9,567 nucleotides of DNA from Methylomarinum sp964397365 (GTDB lineage Bacteria; Pseudomonadota; Gammaproteobacteria; Methylococcales; Methylomonadaceae): the NCBI GenBank assembly GCA_964397365.1, contig CAYNIU010000089.1, positions 1 through 9,567 on the forward strand, written 5' to 3'. The position numbers and the translations under genes are program-made. Below are positions 6,613 to 9,567 of this stretch, piece by piece. Position 1 is the first letter of the stretch. Every line of letters starts with the position of its first letter. The notes under the pieces were generated by a model. The model saw nothing but the letters and a program-made list of their open reading frames with translations. It was not told where the DNA came from and made no database searches.

Positions 6613-8616
6613 TTATGAAAGCATGGTCTTTAAGTGCGCCAGGCTGGCTTTGCCGCGTTCTTTGATCACCTCTGGATCCAGCTGTTTTTTATTGGGCCAT
6701 TCCAGGTCATCTTCCGGCAGTTCGTTCAAAAAACGGCTAGGCAAACATTCTTCCACCTCTCCGTAGCGTTTTCTATGGGTGCAGTAGCTGAAGGTGCAGG
6801 TTTTTTGAGCGCGAGTGATGCCAACATAGGCCAGGCGCCGTTCTTCTTCGATATTATCGGTTTCTATACTGTTTTGATGGGGCAGCAGGTTTTCTTCAAC
6901 ACCAATCAGAAAAACATGCGGAAATTCCAGGCCTTTAGCGGCATGTAATGTCATCAGGCTGACCTGGTCACCGGCTTCCTGTTCCTGATTGCGTTCCAGA
7001 ATATCCATCAGCAGAATTTTACTGATAATGTCTGACAGTGATTTTTCGCCCTGCTCATCTTGTTCGGCAATGCGCTTCAGCCAGTCAATGAGTTCGTAAA
7101 CATTCTTGATTTTGCGTTCGGCAGCCGCGGGGGTTTTGCTGTTTTCATTGAGCCATTGTTCATAATTGATTTGATGAATGACCTCATTGATAACGGTAAA
7201 GGTGTCACCCCGTTCGATTTTATCAGCAGTATCATTGATCCAGTGACAGAATTTTTGCAGACGCTGAATGGCTTTCCCGGACAGTTTTGATTGTAGCCCG
7301 AATTCAAAACAAGCGGCAAACAGACTGATGTGCCGTTTATTGGCATAGGCGCCCAGTTTTTCCAGTGTGCTGGGGCCAATTTCACGGCGTGGCGTGTTAA
7401 TAATACGCAAAAAGGCGGCATCATCATCCTGATTCACAAACAACCGCAGGTAAGCCAGAATATCCTTGATTTCCATATAAGCAAAAAACGAGGTGTTGCC
7501 GCTGATAAAATAGGGGACATTATTTTCTCTCAAACCACGCTCAAACAGTCGTGACTGGTGATTGCCCCGGTATAAAATGGCGTAGTCGGAAAATTTTCCA
7601 CCGTGGCGGAATTTGTGATGAATGATTTCAGAGACAATTTGTTTGGCCTCAGTAATATCATTTTTATGACTCAAGACTCTTAACGGATCACCATATCCCA
7701 GATCGCTCCACAATTTTTTTTCAAAGGTATGCGGATTGTTGGCGATCAGCTGATTGGCCACTTTCAGGATGCGTCCGCTGGAGCGGTAATTCTGTTCCAG
7801 TTTAATGACTTTGAGACGACTGTAATCTTTCTGCAATTGACTCAGATTTTCCGGTTGGGCGCCACGCCAGGCATAGATGGATTGATCGTCATCGCCGACC
7901 ACAGTAAAACGTCCCAGATTCCCGGCTAACAAGCGCACTAACTGATACTGGGTGATATTGGTGTCCTGATATTCATCCACCAGCAGATAACGGATACGGT
8001 TCTGCCATTTTTCCAGAATTTGTGGAAATTGCTGAAACAACAAAACGGGTAATAAAATCAAGTCATCAAAATCGGCCGCATTATAGGCTTTTAAACTGCG
8101 GTTGTAATCGTGATATAAAAGAGCTATGACCTGGGTTTCTTCATCGGCGACGCTAATTGCCTGTTCCGGTGTGATAAAGGCATTTTTCCATTGTCCGATC
8201 TGCCAGTTGTAACGATCAACCTCATCAATATCACCCTCTTTCATGCCGTGACTGATCAAACTCCGCAGCAGACTGAGTTTATCCTGCTCATCAAATAAAG
8301 TAATGGCGGATTTATAACCCAGGGCTTTGTGTTCTTTACGCAGTATATCCAACCCCAGCGAATGGAAGGTGGAAACACGCAAACCTTTACTTTGGCTATC
8401 ATCCAGCAACCGGCTGACACGACTTTTCATTTCCCGTGCGGCTTTGTTGGTAAATGTAAGCGCGGCAATATTGCGTGCGGCAATGCCTTGTTGAACCAGA
8501 TAGGCTATTTTTTCGGTAATGACTCGGGTTTTACCGCTGCCGGCACCAGCCAGCACTAATAATGGACGATCAATGGTTTTAACAGCAGCGTGCTGTTGGG
8601 AATTTAATTGCGACAT
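6613..8616 (-). CDS. rep: ATP-dependent DNA helicase Rep (UvrD/Rep family, SF1A)
   Basis: 3'-to-5' DNA helicase that clears proteins from DNA ahead of the replication fork and helps restart stalled forks. At 667 residues it nearly equals E. coli Rep (673), which it follows along its length. Superfamily 1 motifs are intact: Walker A AGAGSGKT (23-30), motif Ia ALTFTNKAAREM (52-63), DEYQDTN with the Walker B acidic pair (214-220), GDDDQSIYAWRGA (241-253), EQNYRSS (274-280), VSLMTLHAAKGLEF (552-565) and EERRLAYVGITRAQ (591-604). The C-terminal tail (KERGKASLAHLKTMLS) ends a little before that of E. coli Rep. ATG at 8616 is three bases past the comM stop, and the only nearby ribosome site is a weak GGAT, so translation may depend on comM. 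No terminator was seen downstream. Confidence 0.97.
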   Translation of the reverse strand: MSQLNSQQHAAVKTIDRPLLVLAGAGSGKTRVITEKIAYLVQQGIAARNIAALTFTNKAAREMKSRVSRLLDDSQSKGLRVSTFHSLGLDILRKEHKALGYKSAITLFDEQDKLSLLRSLISHGMKEGDIDEVDRYNWQIGQWKNAFITPEQAISVADEETQVIALLYHDYNRSLKAYNAADFDDLILLPVLLFQQFPQILEKWQNRIRYLLVDEYQDTNITQYQLVRLLAGNLGRFTVVGDDDQSIYAWRGAQPENLSQLQKDYSRLKVIKLEQNYRSSGRILKVANQLIANNPHTFEKKLWSDLGYGDPLRVLSHKNDITEAKQIVSEIIHHKFRHGGKFSDYAILYRGNHQSRLFERGLRENNVPYFISGNTSFFAYMEIKDILAYLRLFVNQDDDAAFLRIINTPRREIGPSTLEKLGAYANKRHISLFAACFEFGLQSKLSGKAIQRLQKFCHWINDTADKIERGDTFTVINEVIHQINYEQWLNENSKTPAAAERKIKNVYELIDWLKRIAEQDEQGEKSLSDIISKILLMDILERNQEQEAGDQVSLMTLHAAKGLEFPHVFLIGVEENLLPHQNSIETDNIEEERRLAYVGITRAQKTCTFSYCTHRKRYGEVEECLPSRFLNELPEDDLEWPNKKQLDPEVIKERGKASLAHLKTMLS

Positions 8617-8619
8617 GGA

Positions 8620-9567
8620 TTAAGAGCGATCCAGTTTACGATAGCCGATAGCTTCGCTTAAATGCGAAACCTCAATATTGTCAGAAGCATTCAAATCAGC
8701 AATAGTCCGCGCCACTTTCAAAATACGGTGATAGGCCCGATGTGACAAGCCGAATTTTTCCAGCGCCTGTTCCAATAGCTGATGTCCCTGCTCAGACAAA
8801 GGACAGAACTTTTTGACTTCAGCTGCTGACAAGCCGGCATTAGCTTTGCCACAACGCACCAAAGCGATATTGCGGGCATTAACCACTCTTTGTTTAATGA
8901 TAACGCTGTTTTCTTCGCCCTCAGGAGAACCTTTGCGTAAAACGTCCAGTGATACTCTGGGAACTTCCAGATGCATGTCAATACGATCCAATAACGGCCC
9001 GGATATTTTTCCCCGGTAACGGGCAACTTGTTCCGAACTGCAGTGACAACGGCCGGACGCATCGCCCAGATAACCGCAGGGACAAGGATTCATAGCGGCA
9101 ATCAATTGAAATCTGGCTGGAAAATCCGCTTGGCGACTGGCGCGGGAAATGGTAATGTGGCCCGTTTCCAGCGGTTCTCTCAGCACTTCCAGAACTTTGC
9201 GGTCAAATTCCGGTAACTCATCCAGAAACAAAGCGCCATTGTGAGCCAACGATATTTCACCCGGTTTAGGGTTACTACCGCCTCCCACTAAAGCAGCCGC
9301 TGACGCCGTGTGGTGGGGCGCCCGAAAAGGCGGTTGACGCCAGTTATCAAGTTCCAGTCCACGATCGCTGATAGAGGCAATAGCGGCAGTTTCCTGAGCC
9401 TGTTGCTCGGACAATTCCGGCAGGATAGTCGGCAGCCGTGCAGCCAGCATGGATTTCCCGGTTCCGGGAGGCCCCAGCATCAACACATTATGCGCTCCAG
9501 CGGCGGCAATTTCAAAAGCCCGTTTGACATGGAATTGACCGTGAACATCGGCAAAGTCCAGTTGTTG
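8620..9567 (-). CDS. comM: ComM/YifB-family Mg-chelatase-like AAA+ ATPase, 5' end cut by window edge
   Basis: Hexameric AAA+ helicase that promotes branch migration during natural transformation and recombination. The frame runs off the window end, so 315 C-terminal residues are visible of about 500; the N-terminal Lon-protease-like domain is missing. A GTG at 9486 is internal. Visible parts, numbered from the edge: FADVHGQ and the helix before the Walker A motif GPPGTGKS (32-39); Walker B ALFLDE (112-117); four cysteines NPCPCGYL and CHC (162, 164, 174, 176), as usual in this family; GPLLDRIDMHLEVP (190-203) around the sensor/arginine region; and the C-terminal domain with LSHRAYHRILKVARTIADL and EAIGYRKLDR. 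The stop is three bases before rep, so the two are probably cotranscribed from a promoter outside the window. All key motifs in view are intact. Confidence 0.96.
   Translation of the reverse strand, partial: QQLDFADVHGQFHVKRAFEIAAAGAHNVLMLGPPGTGKSMLAARLPTILPELSEQQAQETAAIASISDRGLELDNWRQPPFRAPHHTASAAALVGGGSNPKPGEISLAHNGALFLDELPEFDRKVLEVLREPLETGHITISRASRQADFPARFQLIAAMNPCPCGYLGDASGRCHCSSEQVARYRGKISGPLLDRIDMHLEVPRVSLDVLRKGSPEGEENSVIIKQRVVNARNIALVRCGKANAGLSAAEVKKFCPLSEQGHQLLEQALEKFGLSHRAYHRILKVARTIADLNASDNIEVSHLSEAIGYRKLDRS

Noticed and set aside
6634..6948. Plus-strand open frame opposite the 3' end of rep
   Set aside because: It is the antisense of conserved Rep motif-containing sequence; other such frames opposite rep and comM (for example 7060-7554, 8329-8559, 8813-9216) were dismissed for the same reason.
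7077..7427. Minus-strand open frame overlapping rep in another register
   Set aside because: Rep is intact through this region, so the frame is an out-of-register shadow.

Overview
The window looks like the chromosome of a gammaproteobacterium. The beta-carbonic anhydrase aligns residue for residue with Escherichia coli Can around the zinc site, Rep follows E. coli Rep over its whole length, and ComM is of the standard proteobacterial type. A free-living or methylotroph-like member is plausible but is only an inference. No RNA genes or CRISPR arrays were seen.

Layout. (1) 1-2089, plus strand: the 3' part of a beta-carbonic anhydrase gene (can) followed 19 bases later by a SulP-family anion transporter with a C-terminal STAS domain. 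This pairing is typical of bicarbonate uptake. (2) 2090-2480: non-coding, AT-rich DNA holding an unidentified protein-like frame and the frameshifted N-terminal end of an IS481-type transposase. (3) 6140 down to 2481, minus strand: three tightly packed genes with overlapping or nearly touching ends. They encode a glycine-zipper/SH3 lipoprotein, a 575-residue secreted protein of unknown function, and a 349-residue single-pass membrane protein. (4) 6141-6612: a probable promoter region for that operon, then fragments of dead genes, including the N-terminal domain of a tyrosine recombinase joined to another broken reading frame. (5) 9567 down to 6613, minus strand: comM (start outside the window) and rep, separated by 3 bases, a DNA-processing pair.

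How the parts fit. The outer gene pairs are ordinary housekeeping functions: inorganic carbon supply, and branch migration plus replication-fork helicase activity. The central three-gene operon looks AT-richer by eye than its flanks and is bordered on both sides by decayed mobile-element coding sequence, which suggests an acquired block. Its products would sit in the outer membrane, the periplasm and the inner membrane, so they could form one envelope-spanning set. This function is inferred from layout and localisation only. The operon is the most likely place for something undescribed: its 575-residue product contains an internal duplication with an identically spaced cysteine pair that I do not recognise as a named domain.
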